From assembly GCA_037178855.1 (NCBI GenBank), contig JASJZC010000001.1, positions 6,262,001-6,326,000 on the forward strand: a stretch of 64,000 nt of DNA, read 5' to 3'. Each line of letters starts with the position of its first letter. Position 1 is the first letter of the stretch. This DNA is from Oscheius sp. JU75 (lineage: Eukaryota; Nematoda; Chromadorea; Rhabditida; Rhabditidae). Under the pieces are notes generated by a model, which was not told the DNA's origin, searched no databases, and saw only the letters and a list, made by a program, of their open reading frames with translations. The translations under genes were made by a program, and so were the position numbers. Of this stretch, positions 34,901-46,530 are shown piece by piece.

Positions 34901-37686
34901 CTGGCAGTATGAATATCGGGCACATTGTGTCCCCATCCGATCTAAAGAGAGCTTGTAGAAAGAACTGTGTTTGTGTACCTGATAATCTCGAACAAGAACG
35001 GATTCGTCAGCTGGTGGAATCCACGAGAGCATAATATAGTCACTGCCGGCCTGAGGTCGCAATTCTCTCGGTGCTCCGAGGAGGGATTCCTCCTTATCAA
35101 GAGGAGGCGTCGAGACATGAAGCCAATCAGAAAACTCCCCGGTACCGTTCTGAACATTGTTGATCACATTTATGTTCAAGAATACTGACGTGGTTGACGA
35201 CGGCAACTTTGACCAGATACTGTGTGTCTTTCTCGAGATCCGTGATCGTGTACTCTAACTCTTCCGCGTCGATGACAAATGTATTTCCCTTAGTGTTTCC
35301 ACGATGCTTAGTTTTGTATCGAACTCTGTAGTCTCTCTTTTAGTTGTTAATCTGTCTTAAACTCACTTGTAGCCAGTGATGTCTCCATTGACTCCCTCTA
35401 CCGGCTCCTTCCACGTCACTTTGACACTCGTAGAGGAAACAGCTTCTACTGTGATGTCTCTCGGAGGCTCTTTCGGAAGATCCGAGTGGGTTTTGACAGA
35501 GACGACCGTGCTGGACAGACCACTCCCATACTCTCCGTCAGCTTCAACTCGGATCAGGTATTCGGTATACTTCTCCATTCCGTGGAATGTATGCGAAGTT
35601 CCCGTGGTCTAAAGAAGAAAAAAGATGCGATAAAGCTCTGGAGAACTGACGATAGTCTGCGTTTCCTGTTCCTCTCCAGCAGGATTCTTGATATAGAACA
35701 GCTTGTATCGAAGAGCTGCCGGTCCAGTGACGGGAGGATCCCATTTCACAGCTACGGTTTCGGAGGACAGGGCTGTTGCTTGGAGATTCACGACTTTGCC
35801 CGGAACCTCGACTAAAAGGAAGAGTTTCTTGGCAGAGATCTAGCACGTACGTTCTTTTTTTGTCATGATCTTGATGTGATCCGATGTCTTCCCCGGTCCC
35901 GCCTCGTTTTCTGCCGAAACTCTGATGATGTAGAGGGTATCGGGTTGAAGACCAGTCAGCGTTGCAGACGTAGAAGACGAGTTGGACATACGCTCTCTGC
36001 AATTTCACGAATCACTAACTGAATGAAATTAATCCACCTGTCAATGTTCTCCTCCTTGTAAAGAATGTGATATCTGAGAATACTACCGTATCTTTGGACT
36101 GGCGGATCCCATTCAAGACTGATTACACGACTTCCAGTGTTGATAGTCTTGAGTCCGAGAGGAGCCGAAGGAGTCTGTGGCTGTCCTGAGCTGGCTGCGA
36201 TGGAAGAAGAGTCTGTAATATCGTCATCATCTTTCAGCCACAAATTTTCACAAAATCAAGACCATTATTTGGTTAAGTTGGATGGACTGTGACCATTTTA
36301 GAGAGTTACACAACGGGACTGTTCACTCTTTCGAAACGAACCATCAGCCGACATGACTGTTCTGTGTGGAATCGAGCTCAAGCCCACTGTTGCAAGGAAG
36401 GTAGGTCCTGGAGCGAAATGTATCGTAAAAGTCAGTCAGATTCACAGTCACGCTCGTCTCTCATCTGTCTCATTACCTGGACTGTCGACAACAAGTTGAG
36501 CAGCAGCCTGTACCGATCCAAAGTCGTTGGTTGCGACACATTGATAAACTCCTTGATCCGTCTTGACCAATCCGAGTATTTTTAAGCGATTCGGCTCAAT
36601 GACAAAGTACTCGCTCGGAACGATCTTTTCCCCGTTTTTGAGCCAATGGATTGTAGGCAAGGGACGACCACTGGCCGCACATTCAAATTCCACATCGGCC
36701 GTCTCGATGGATACTTTGTTCAGAGGCTGTGTGGTGATGTGAGGGAGTACGTTGATCTTCAGGGCCACAGTTCTGTCTTTACTGTCCTCGTTGTTGCTTG
36801 CTCGACAAGTGTAGAGTCCCGCATCCTCAATGGTCACCTCTTTTACGAGGAGTGAGGACAAGCCGACTCGACGCAGACGGTTCCCATCCAGGGACACCTG
36901 GCGAGAGTCTTTCAGCCTAGAAACATCTGGCTTACACTCTCGCGACTCGAAACTGACCATCGGACTTCGGGTCGATTATCTCCGGAGGCAAGACACTCAA
37001 ACAGAACATCATCACCTTCGTAAGCTGTCTGAGCATGAGGTTCGGACAGGAAGTCGACTTCTCCATTTGACTTGGAACCTGAAAATGGGAGTGTCATCTG
37101 CTCCAATCCAATTGTTTAGCAAGCCGATTACTCTTCCGTTGTCTATCGAATTTTGAGGGATGGTGTGTGAAAATGGCTATCTGTTAGGATGACAGAGCCT
37201 GTTCTTCCCGTTCCCATCTGATTTATTGCCCGGCAGGTGGTCACTATTACACGTCCGCTGTTATGTTCCAATTGTCGGATTAGCACCAGATAAATTGTAA
37301 TAATGTAAGATTGTGCAAGTGTCTCTGGTGGGTTTTAAGAGACCTAGCCCGTCGAGATAAGATCTGCAGCTGTCACAACCGGCTCAAGGTCAGAGCAGCA
37401 TTAATTTACCTGTAACAATCTTGATTCGTCCAGTGTGGCTTGTCCTCCTCTTCCCTGCTCCCTCGGCAACACACTTGTACTCTCCCTCGTGCCGCGACTG
37501 AGTCGAGCTGATTTCCAAAGAATTGCTCAACGGGAGAACATGATAATCGCCTGAAATATCCCAATGTTTGTCTCCCTTTCTCTCTCTCTCTAGCCAATCA
37601 TAACTTCCGTTCGCGGACTGACATTCGACCCTCTTGCATGCATACTGGACGCTAATCAAAGACATGCGGACTCCTACTAGTCCAGT
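31972..37686 (-). CDS. unc-40: Netrin receptor DCC/neogenin/UNC-40, 5' end unresolved
   Basis: An axon-guidance receptor for netrin (UNC-6). Reading leftward from 37686: one Ig domain ([17 protein letters not shown]), a second ([20 protein letters not shown]) and a third ([33 protein letters not shown]). Six fibronectin III domains follow between about 36.2 and 34.1 kb, starting near [47 protein letters not shown] and [10 protein letters not shown]. The transmembrane helix is [21 protein letters not shown]. The cytoplasmic tail has DLWI (P1-like), a Pro-rich middle, and a C-terminal P3-like helix ([20 protein letters not shown]). Family members have four Ig domains, so the first Ig and the signal peptide are missing from this model, probably in upstream exons I could not identify. 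One intron (about 33.48-34.06 kb) contains an antisense gene. Confidence 0.88.
33613..34033 (+). CDS. Nested small protein of unknown function
   Basis: No family was recognised. Exons 33613-33693 and 33731-34033, joined by a 37-base intron in phase 0, give 127 residues starting [17 protein letters not shown]. The N-terminal part looks helical ([20 protein letters not shown]). A Ser-rich polar middle follows, and then a more ordered C-terminal segment ([28 protein letters not shown] split over two strands, then [13 protein letters not shown]). No signal peptide or membrane segment is present, so it is probably intracellular. The gene lies entirely inside an intron of the DCC/UNC-40 gene, on the opposite strand, between the last fibronectin domain and the transmembrane exon. 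Confidence 0.65.
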
Positions 37687-37933
37687 CTAAACGAATCCCC
37701 AAATGGGTGTAATCGGCGACTCTCCGCAATCGGCCGGAAAAGCACTTCGCCAACGGCTATCTACTTGTCGGATCTCCCGAATCAATATATTAGTGACAGG
37801 GTGCTTCTGAAGGCTAGGGATTATGTTGTCAAGTTCTGAGGAAACTGGAGGGTTCCGAATAATTAAGCAGGAGTTTCTTAGTACAATGAATGGGGGAAAA
37901 TGAGTCAACTTCTAGGAAGTGTCTTCTGGACTT

Positions 37934-37940
37934 TATAAAA
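37934..37940 (+). promoter_or_regulatory. TATA box of the crystallin-like gene
   Basis: TATAAAA lies 32 bases before the ATG at 37972. The leader would be only a few bases long if transcription starts the usual 25-30 bases downstream. Confidence 0.6.
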
Positions 37941-37971
37941 GAGACTCGGATCCTTTGGTTCCGAGTCCACA

Positions 37972-38326
37972 ATGATTTACTTGCTATTAACTGTCGGCTT
38001 AATGGTCTCTACCCATGCAGTCTGTCCTCCTCTGAAGGGCTATTGTGGCATTCTGTACGAGAACTCGGACTGTGGAGGAGAGTCCTACAAAATGATTGCT
38101 GCCAACTACCCCTGGATTGGAGCAGCATTCAATGACAAGACCACGACGCTTCATGTCAAGAAAGGTTGTACTGTGGAACTGTTTGATGATCACAATTTCG
38201 AGTAAGTTTTTGCGATGTATCTAAGCAGTTTTTAGCAAGAAAATGGGAGAGTTCGCCTGCGGCTTCCATCATCTGAGGCCAGATTTGAATGATCGAGTCA
38301 GTTCTGCTACGTGCTACTGTCCCTAA
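37972..38326 (+). CDS. Secreted beta/gamma-crystallin-like protein
   Basis: Two exons, 37972-38201 and 38236-38326, phase 2, give 106 residues. A signal peptide (MIYLLLTVGLMVSTHA) precedes a compact, cysteine-containing domain. The stretch GILYENSDCGGESYKM fits the first Greek-key strand and the conserved Tyr and Gly of beta/gamma-crystallin folds, and KKGCTVELFDDHNF fits the second motif. It ends with a paired-cysteine tail (TCYC). The single domain and signal peptide resemble small secreted crystallin-fold proteins of invertebrates, some of which bind calcium or act in defence. Function here is unknown. The gene lies just upstream of the visible 5' end of DCC/UNC-40 on the other strand, and could lie within that gene's first intron. 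Confidence 0.7.
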
Positions 38327-40323
38327 TGAATATAAACTCACCATTTTCAAGACTGATCTCGTGTCCATCTCGGAACCAGCTGACTTTGACCAGATTCGAG
38401 TAGTTGAGCGGCTAAAAAGCTTTGATATCTACCACCCGGCCTCTCTTTATGACTCACTGTGTAACAATGTAAAACAGCAGGATGACCCCGTGGGACCTCC
38501 TGATCCGCTGGCTGATTCAGAAACCTGAATAATTCTCACTTTTTGTTCTTTGAGCACGCCTACTTTGGTAGAGTTTCCAGCTGAACCGAGGCTTTTCGAC
38601 TTAAAAATGTCCACACAAATCCGACATCATCCTTCACATGAACCACGCATTGATAGTTGCCCTCGTGGCCAGGCTGTGGTTTCGAAATCAGAAGAGAGCC
38701 ATTAGTGAGAATCGAACTGGAAGCCATCTTTTAGAGAGGCGAAGGTGCACAACAAACATTTCGTCGGAGCGAGTTCTGACCAAACTCCCGTCTCGTTTCC
38801 ATTCCAAAATGGGCGCCTCGGCATTCTGATTCTCGAGCTGATATTGGCAATGGAGGAGAATGGATTCCGAAAAAAAGCCGCCTTGGGGTTCCTGCTGGAA
38901 ATGGAAGCCGAGAAAGCGCTTGTCTGAAAAGTTTTGTTTCCAAGGCTAAGTTCAAAAAGTACAGTTCCCGGTTACGATTACCAGTTTCACGCAAAAGGCG
39001 GCAAGCCGTGAAACCACACGCGCCGCCAAAGCGTGAAAACTGCCGAAAAACATTGCGAGGCCGTGTGATTTGCGAGAGAGACTATCTCTCGAAATCCTCT
39101 TTGACAAAAAGAACCTACCGCTCTCGATAGAACGAGCTGTATGTTGTCTTCGATGACAGTAGGCTGGTAGAAGGAAGGTTATTAGCAGAAGAACAGCTGA
39201 AAGGTATTCTGATTGATAGGCACTCGAACAGATTGGCTCTTCCGACTCAATAGATACCATATGGCCTGCCACTTAATGGTCATCCACCGCCGGGTCCTTG
39301 ACAAAGCAAAATAACAGCATTTTCCCAAAACAGAACGGTTTTCAATTTTCTTCTAGGAAACTGTTTGAAACAAAAATCAAACTACAGGGCTCAAAGAGTA
39401 TCGTTATGGTTTTACTTTTTGAAGAAGAAGAAGTTCGTTGTTCTCTGAACTACCTGGGATGGCCCAATTTCCACTGAACAAGTAGTTTGACTCACCTCTA
39501 TTATGTTGGTACATGTTGAAATAGTAGAATAATCAAAGAAAATGCTCAGTCAACTAGCTATTCTCATATTTTTTGGCCTGAAATTTGAATTTTCTATTAA
39601 AATATGACCCACAAGGAAGCAGAACTGGACAAAATTGAAAAAAAGAACATTTAGAGAAAGAGAAAGGACGCCCAAGAGAGTGGACAATGGTCAAAATTGA
39701 ATGGGTCCCTCCGCCCTCTCAGAAGAGGGGGGGAGGGACAGAATAAGATTCGCGGTCTTTCTCTCCCTCTAACAGGGTTCGGCGTCCCCTCGAAAATGCT
39801 CCGAATGAACTATCATGTCGCGTGGCGGTCGCGTCGCGTCCCTCGGCGGGAACTAGCTCCCCAGTATCATGTCTTTGCAACTATTTTCGCATATGTCTTT
39901 TTGAATTTTTCACCCTTAACACCTTCAGAATGGAGTCATTTTATTTTTCAGTGAAATTATGCCAAAATTACTCGCCTTTTCGGCTAAAAAGGACTGAGAA
40001 ACCATGTGACGGAACAGTAGAAATTCAAATTTGAATGTTCCGGAAAATTTTGGACGAAACTCTTTTTTTTTTTTTAATCTTAAAGTTTTTTCAAGTAATC
40101 CCTCTGTCTTATATGAGAAGAAACCATTCGTTTTTTCTCTTTAGCTAGCCTCCCAATCTGCCTCTGAGGTTTTTGTGAAGAGCAAGAATTGACTGCTTCT
40201 TCGCTTTTCTGTTTCCCTCCTCAAAAATATCGATTGTTCAATTAGCGTTCGCTTTCAGGGTTCTGCCAGAAGAAAAGACCCTCTTGGATCTTGTTGTTTT
40301 TGTTTTGTTTTGTTTCTTAAAAC
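38327..40323. other. Intergenic or long-intron DNA, no gene seen
   Basis: About 2 kb. A minus-strand frame near 39120-39272 contains a hydrophobic, signal-like stretch (YLSAVLLLITFLLPAYC) followed by a possible donor. It could be the missing first exon of DCC/UNC-40, but its splice phase does not fit the next exon I can see. Nothing else is supportable. An A/T-rich patch with a T run lies near 40062-40080. Confidence 0.4.
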
Positions 40324-43300
40324 ATGTCCACACCGGCAAAGACCGAGACCGGCGGATGGTTCAGTCGGCTCTTCGGAGCTACCTGTGAGTTCAAATGAGT
40401 ACATTTATATTCAGGATAATTTTAGCGACCAGTACTGGAGAGTCGAGTTCCACTGAAAGAGCTGAGCCCGTGAAGAGCCCAGTCAGTCCAGGACTCCAGA
40501 AACGGGTTGAAAATGCGAAGAATCTCATCAAGCACCTCTCTCCGCCTACCAATGGCATCTTTCTCATTCCATCTCGATCATTTAATGCATTTCAGGCTCG
40601 AGACCAATGCCCGGCAAATCCTTGAGAACTCTGACGTCTCCCGCCTCAATCATACAGAGGACGGATACGGTAAGTTGATCGATAGTCTGTTGACAGAGCA
40701 CTGGTTTAATGACTGGCTAGCTTCCGGGGTTAATTAAAGGTACAGGGAAGCCTAATCCGCTTGCCGGTGGACTAATCACAGCCAGATGCTCGTTTTCGTT
40801 AGAGTAGGAATAATTATCCGAGAGTTTCCAATAAAAATAAAAACGCAATGATTCCCAGAGAAAACGACAGCACATAAACAACGGAGAGCCGCCAGTTTTG
40901 GAGGACATTTTCAAGCAGAGATCTTTCAAGCGGTTTTGTGGAACAGCCAATCTCAGTCTGGCTGAGGAGCCGGTACCTTTTCTTTTCTTCTATTTTTGAG
41001 AATGACTCTTCAGATTCGAATCACAGTACCCGAACGTCTCGACATGACTTGGGCTGGTGACCGCGTGGACGCGTCCCCAGCTTCGTCGGTTCGATCTCTC
41101 AAGAGTCGACTGAGTGGAGCAGCCAGCACAACCTCGTCGGGACTGAGTTCCAAGACGAGAGCTATTTTGGCCCAACTGGAAAAGGTCCACACACCAGCGA
41201 GAGAGGCAAAGAAGTTGCCTGTGATGAGGCATCCAACAGTCACTTCGGAACGATGGAACACAGCCAGTGCAATCTTCAACACCAGTTCTTCGGCAGGAGC
41301 GCCTCCTTTGAGAAAGACCAGATCTGCCGTACCGACTCGACTGCAGCTTCTTTCCACAAATTTGGGATTCAATAAGACTCCTTACTGGTGAGTACAATCT
41401 AACCTACATTGAGAGACATCCAATTCAGGAAAGACATCTACCGTCCCTCTATGAAGGAGAGAGATGAGGCAGCCAAGCAAAAGGAGACAAACGGACAGAG
41501 TGAGACAGCTGATGAGCTGAATGGGAGTCGTCTCCATCCCATCTTCGAGATTCCCAACACAATTCCGAGGCGGACAACCGACCTGGGACGACAGCGAGCT
41601 TCGAAGATCAAAGGCTCTGACGGTATCTCCCGAAACGTGTTCAACACAAAAGATCTCGACGACGAGGACGAAATTAATGCCCTTCCAGTCCCGAAAACTG
41701 TCAAAATGCCCACAGTCACAGCTCCAGCTAAGGGGTTCATGGGAACTCTCAGCTTCCAATTCGATATGCCTAAGGAGAGAATGTCGCCCAAATCGAATGG
41801 ACGACCGGAGTCTTCTTTGAGCAGATCTTTCGAGCAACAGTCTAGCAGTTCTTCTGAGAGAAGTGACCAGGAAGAGAGCGGAGAATCGGTGGGTTCAAGC
41901 TAATCTCAGTGAATATTAAAAACTTTCAGTCCTCGGAATCCAGAGAGTCGAGTCCGGAACCACCGAAGAAGGAAGAGCCGAAAAGCAGTTTCGGCTTCGC
42001 TGCACCGCCAGCGAAAGAACCAACAGTATCAGTAACAGTCACAGCTCCTACTCCCACTACGAAACCGGCAGACACTTGGAGTTGCAGTGAATGCTTCGTT
42101 CAGAGCACGGTGGGTAGACTTTTGTCTTTCTTTCTTAAACGGCTAGATGTAGGGAGAGCAATGCATTTGCTGTGGAACTCCAAAAGGCGGAGTCAGCGTC
42201 GTAGCCCCTCAGAAGGAACTTTTCTCGAATCTGTCCTCTTTCGCACCGAAGGGAAACAGCGTACACAGCTTTGGGTTTGGAACAAGTACGACTGCCCCTG
42301 TAGCTACTCCAACACCTGATGTGCCTTCCACAGACTCCTGGGATTGCCCGAACTGCTTTGTCAAAGCTATTGTAGGTCATTCTCCTCAAAATTTGCAAGC
42401 TACCCTGCTTCAGGGTGATTCCTGTTCCTGTTGTGACTACAGCAAGACGGGACAGAAGAAACTGACCTCGACTTTCAAGCCTATCTCATCAGAAGCAACT
42501 TCTGGCTTCAGTTTTGGTGTCAGTGCTACTTCAGCCGCAGAAAAGCCAGTGGAAAAGCCTCTGACAGCGTCGAGCAGTTCGCCGAATCTGTTCGGAAGTT
42601 CAAAGCCGGTCGAAGTCACCTCTACAAGCACTTTTGGAGCACCTGCCAAGACGGATTCTGCAAGCTGGAGCTGTTCAGTGTGCTTTGTGAACAGCACTGG
42701 AGATAGTTGTGTGGCTTGTGGAACACCGAAAGACGGCGGTTCTTCCGCAGCAGCTCCTCAAAAAGAGCTGGTCAGCAATCTCTCATCTTTTGCTCCTGTT
42801 GCTCCGGTCAAGTTTGGTTTCGGACTTGGATCATCGACAACTCCAGCAGTGGAGAAGACTGCCGAGCCCGTGAAGAAGGTTGAGACTGTTCCCGCCACAT
42901 CAACAACTCCATCTCTGAATGGTGCTTCCAGTATTTTCGGAGCTTCAACCGCCGTTCCTGAACCAACTAAACCTCTGTTTGGAGCTTCATCTGAAGCCGC
43001 CAAATCACTCTTTGGACATACACCGCTTTTTGGAAGTACAGCTGCAGAAACCAAGACTGCGGAGGCCCCAAAGATCACTTTCGGGGCTCCTGCCACGACA
43101 GAGGCTGCCAAACCACTGTTCGGAGATAGTTCCAAGCCATTGTTTGGAGCCTCAGCTCCCTTGGATTCCTCCAAACCACTGTTCGGGCAAACTGACTCTG
43201 CCAAGCCGCTCTTCGGAACGTCTACTCCGTTGGACACCTCGAAGCCACTCTTTGGAGCATCCGTAGCCGCTCCTCCAGCTGTTCCGCCAGCTAAGCCACT

Positions 43301-44379
43301 CTTCAGTTCGTCCACTGCTCCTGGCTCAATTTTCGGAACGACAACTCCGGCTGCGCCTGCCTCAACTACAACGGCAGCCCCAGCTGCTCCATCTTTATTC
43401 TCAGGATTCAACGCCACACCGGCTGTTCCTGCTGTTCCAACTTTTGGAGCTCCGGCTGTCTCTGGTAAGTTCCATTACGCTAAAACATAATGTGAGTTCC
43501 AGCTTTCGGTAGTCAAGAAGCTCCTGCTGCCAAGAAGCCCATGTTTCCCTCACTGGCTCCTGCTGCAGATGCTACCAAATCTGCTACCTCTGTTGGAAGC
43601 ATCTTCGGTCAGAGCGGTGGTAACCTCTTTGGGCAAACTCCGTCTGCTCCGGCTGCTACTGGAAGCTCCACAAACCTGTTTAGTCAGACTCCAGCTCCTT
43701 CAGCTGCCCCATTTACTTTCGGTGCTCCAGCTGCTGCTCCCAGTTTCTCGATGGGAGGAAGTGCATTGACTGGCAGTGCCTCAGCTGGGCATCTTTTCAC
43801 AGCCCCACCTGCCGAGACTCCATCGTGAGTTCTGCCTTTTATACAGGTTAACAATCCACTTGTTGTAGGAGTTTCAACTTTGGTGCCGCCGCTGCTCCAG
43901 GCGGACAACAACCTTTTGTTTTTGGAGCCCCGGCTGCAGCCGCTCCCACCTTCAGTCTCGGATCCAGTTTCGGAACTGCTCCTGTTCCTGGTAAGTCTCC
44001 TACTAACTTGTGATAGAATACAATAATCTGACTTCCAGCACGGTCCCTTCGGTTCAAGAGGGCCCGAACTAGATATCACTAGGGTTGCATGAGAGTATTG
44101 AGAGAAAGAGAGAGGTTAGCATGGCTACAATAATCCAATTAACACGGCATTCACTTACTAACTTTTGGTGTTGGTCAAGATTTAACTAGCTGTATGGTAA
44201 AACATGTTGAAATCTAGCTTCTCTTACAGCTTAAATGTACAGTAACTTATACAAATATATTATTTTCAGCTTCCGATGGAGGAATGTTTGCCTACTCGGC
44301 CACATCCGGAGGACCGTCAACTTCAGCAGCTGGCAGAAAGATCGCCCAGGCCAGGCGACGTATCCCCGGTCGCAAATAA
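40324..44379 (+). CDS. npp-7: Nup153-like nucleoporin (NPP-7 type)
   Basis: A nuclear-pore basket protein. Exon 1 (40324-40384) encodes an amphipathic start (GGWFSRLFGA) like the membrane-binding N-terminus of Nup153. Further exons carry a Nup153-type N-terminal region (SKTRAILAQLEKVHTPAREAKK) and a long Ser/Pro/Lys-rich region. Three RanBP2-type zinc fingers follow (TWSCSECF, SWDCPNCF, SWSCSVCF, each completed by C-x2-C), and then more than 400 residues of FG repeats (LFGAS, SKPLFG, FSFG). The C-terminus is basic (KIAQARRRIPGRK). The zinc fingers bind Ran, and FG repeats bind transport receptors (family knowledge). The intron 40555-40595 appears to start with GC. A first large intron of about 340 bases and one of about 270 near the 3' end contain nothing recognisable. 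Confidence 0.9.
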
Positions 44380-46119
44380 TTCCCGGTTTCCCCCTAGATT
44401 TCTAGCCCGCTAACACTCTAATAGCCTAAACTATTTCTTCCCGGGTCCTAACACGAAAGACTAACTAGCTTGCCCCATCCTACAGTATCCTACCGTAACC
44501 CATTGTTGCTTTCCCTTGTTTTTGTCTGGACACCTGAACTGTTGCTCCTTGGCCTCTTCCTTTCCTTCCTAAACCTTAGCCTGCTCAACTTTTTGGGCTC
44601 CGAAGACGGCTTTCTTCCTTTCCACATCATTTTCCGGTCCTTCTAGTAAAAGAATTGAGTATTCCTTTCTTCTCGGTAGTGTCAGTCCCGTTGCGCCCTT
44701 TCCAAAAAAGATGTTCGTTTGGTTGTTACCACGTTGGTTTTAAAATGTGATTTCTACCCTCCCCCTTCTTTCTACCAAGATTTCATAGTCTATGTTGTTC
44801 CACATTTCTGGCGAGATAGAAAGTAATAAAGTCTCGTTGTTCTTCTGTTTCAGAGCTTTCGATCGAACAGTGCTTCCCAAAGATCCGTTTTTCTCGTTCT
44901 CCAGAAGCATAATCCACTCAATCTGTTATTATCCAAAGAATCAACACCAATTTATTACGAAATCAATGTATTCACATGTCGTAGTTGATGTTGCTTCCGT
45001 TAGGCTGGATCTTCCCTGGCCACTCCTGTCCCGTTCTGTTCCAAGTCATTCGTGAAGCAGTCACTTCATCGTGGTTTAGGCCGTCCTTTTGGTCTCACTG
45101 CTTTCTACTCAAGCAGTCTCCGTGTTCATGCGAGCATTCGCCGTAGCATCTTTCTTTGAGCAACTACCAGCTTCTTACAGTGCCTATCCCTTCAATACCA
45201 AAGAAGGACAAAAAACTAACTTTTCAGATGGACCTCTGTCGTAATTATTTTCAAAAGCCATCTTTGACACACCCCCTAATCCTTCTAATTCTGGATGTTT
45301 CCTTCCAAACTCTATCTCTCCTGTCGAAGACAACTTGTGATCAATTCTTCCTCTTCCTTGACTAATTCGCCATGACAGGACCTCCAGTATCAATTGAATC
45401 AACGGAAGCCCGTAGGGGAGACAAGGTCTGAGTGTGTTTTCCACTGCGTATCTTTTATACAGAACATAGTTAAGAGGATATCTTTCTGCACCGCCAGTCG
45501 TAACCAAAAATCAGTCAAAGTGTCCTCCAACTTTCTGCAAACGGAAGCAGGAGTCTCGTGTGCGCGCGCGGGTGGCCACTGCTGAGACTGACTGATAATT
45601 ATCTAAAAGGTCGTGTCTTCTTTTTCTTCCCGTGCACACAGACAGCCTCAGCCACTGTGCTGTAACAGAGAAAGTGTCGGTCAGAGACTGTGTCCCTCCC
45701 AATTTCTTAGAATTCGACCAGACGAGCAGCCATGGGTAAGTCCTTTCATTGTTCAATTAACTGCTTTCACAAATGCTTCCGAAAACGTACAAAAAGTTGG
45801 CGAAAAGTTCTTCGGTATGATAAATGGCTACTGTGTTCAAGCAGCAACTTCCGCCGTTCTGGCCATTGATACGGGAAGAGACCGTTTACCCTGGTTTCGC
45901 CCCTGATTTTTGGAATCAAACCCGTTCTAAATCTCTTCTCTTTAAATCACTAACCTACTGATTCTTCCCCACCCTTTATTTAGTCTAAGCCACTAGTTTG
46001 CTAATTTGCATTTCAGTAGTCGTAGGTGCTTTTATAAGTCTTGATGCAAGACACTCACTTGTAGTTCAAAGAAAAGGGACTAAAACATACGTTTATTTTG
46101 TCAATTTGGTCGATCAGCG
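44380..46119. other. Intergenic, no gene seen
   Basis: About 1.7 kb between the convergent nucleoporin and coiled-coil genes. The left part is pyrimidine-rich and probably 3' untranslated sequence of the nucleoporin. A short alternating GC tract occurs near 45561. No convincing exon was found on either strand. Confidence 0.5.
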
Positions 46120-46530
46120 CTACTCGTAGATGGTGAGGAGTTGACCGAAGAGCTGATCCATGTGTTGAGCCAGCGTTTTGTAGTCCTGCACGTTGTTCAT
46201 CTGCTCGGTGACCTGTCTCACAGCCATGTCGACCTTCTCCAGTTCTCCCTCGATCCTCTCGAGCCATTCCTCGAGTCCTTTGATGACCTCGTATCCGCCT
46301 TCATCCTTCGAGATCGTCATAAGCAGCATGGTCTCACGTTTCTGCCGCTCCTTAGCCAGACTCTCTTCCTCCAGATGCACAGGGGGACAGTCGGTTCTTG
46401 GAGGACGGTGGAGATCCTTGAAGTAGGTGACCAGCTTCTGACGGGCAGCCTCATCCGATTCGGGAGCTGTCTCTGTGCTGGACACGGAGCACGACGTAGC
46501 CGGGTTCCTTCTTAGGAGTTGACGAGCCAT
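46120..46530 (-). CDS. Intronless coiled-coil protein, 136 residues
   Basis: No family was recognised. A single uninterrupted exon begins at ATG 46530. The N-terminal 40 residues are Ser/Thr/Ala-rich and probably disordered. The rest is strongly helical and charged, with heptad-like stretches (EESLAKERQKRETMLLM, GLEEWLERIEGELEKVD, VRQVTEQMNNVQDYKTLAQH), ending LLTIYE. No signal peptide or membrane segment is present, so it is probably a cytosolic or nuclear complex subunit. Being intronless is unusual in this window and could mean a retrocopy, but there are no breaks in the frame. Confidence 0.65.
   Translation of the reverse strand: MARQLLRRNPATSCSVSSTETAPESDEAARQKLVTYFKDLHRPPRTDCPPVHLEEESLAKERQKRETMLLMTISKDEGGYEVIKGLEEWLERIEGELEKVDMAVRQVTEQMNNVQDYKTLAQHMDQLFGQLLTIYE

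Noticed and set aside
38952-39272. Minus-strand signal-peptide-like frame as first exon of the netrin receptor
   Set aside because: Hydrophobic stretch and donor are present, but the phase at the donor does not match the first visible Ig exon; kept only as a possibility.
42758-43417. 219-codon minus-strand open frame opposite the nucleoporin
   Set aside because: It is an antisense shadow of the FG-repeat exon; the repetitive codon use keeps the opposite strand open.
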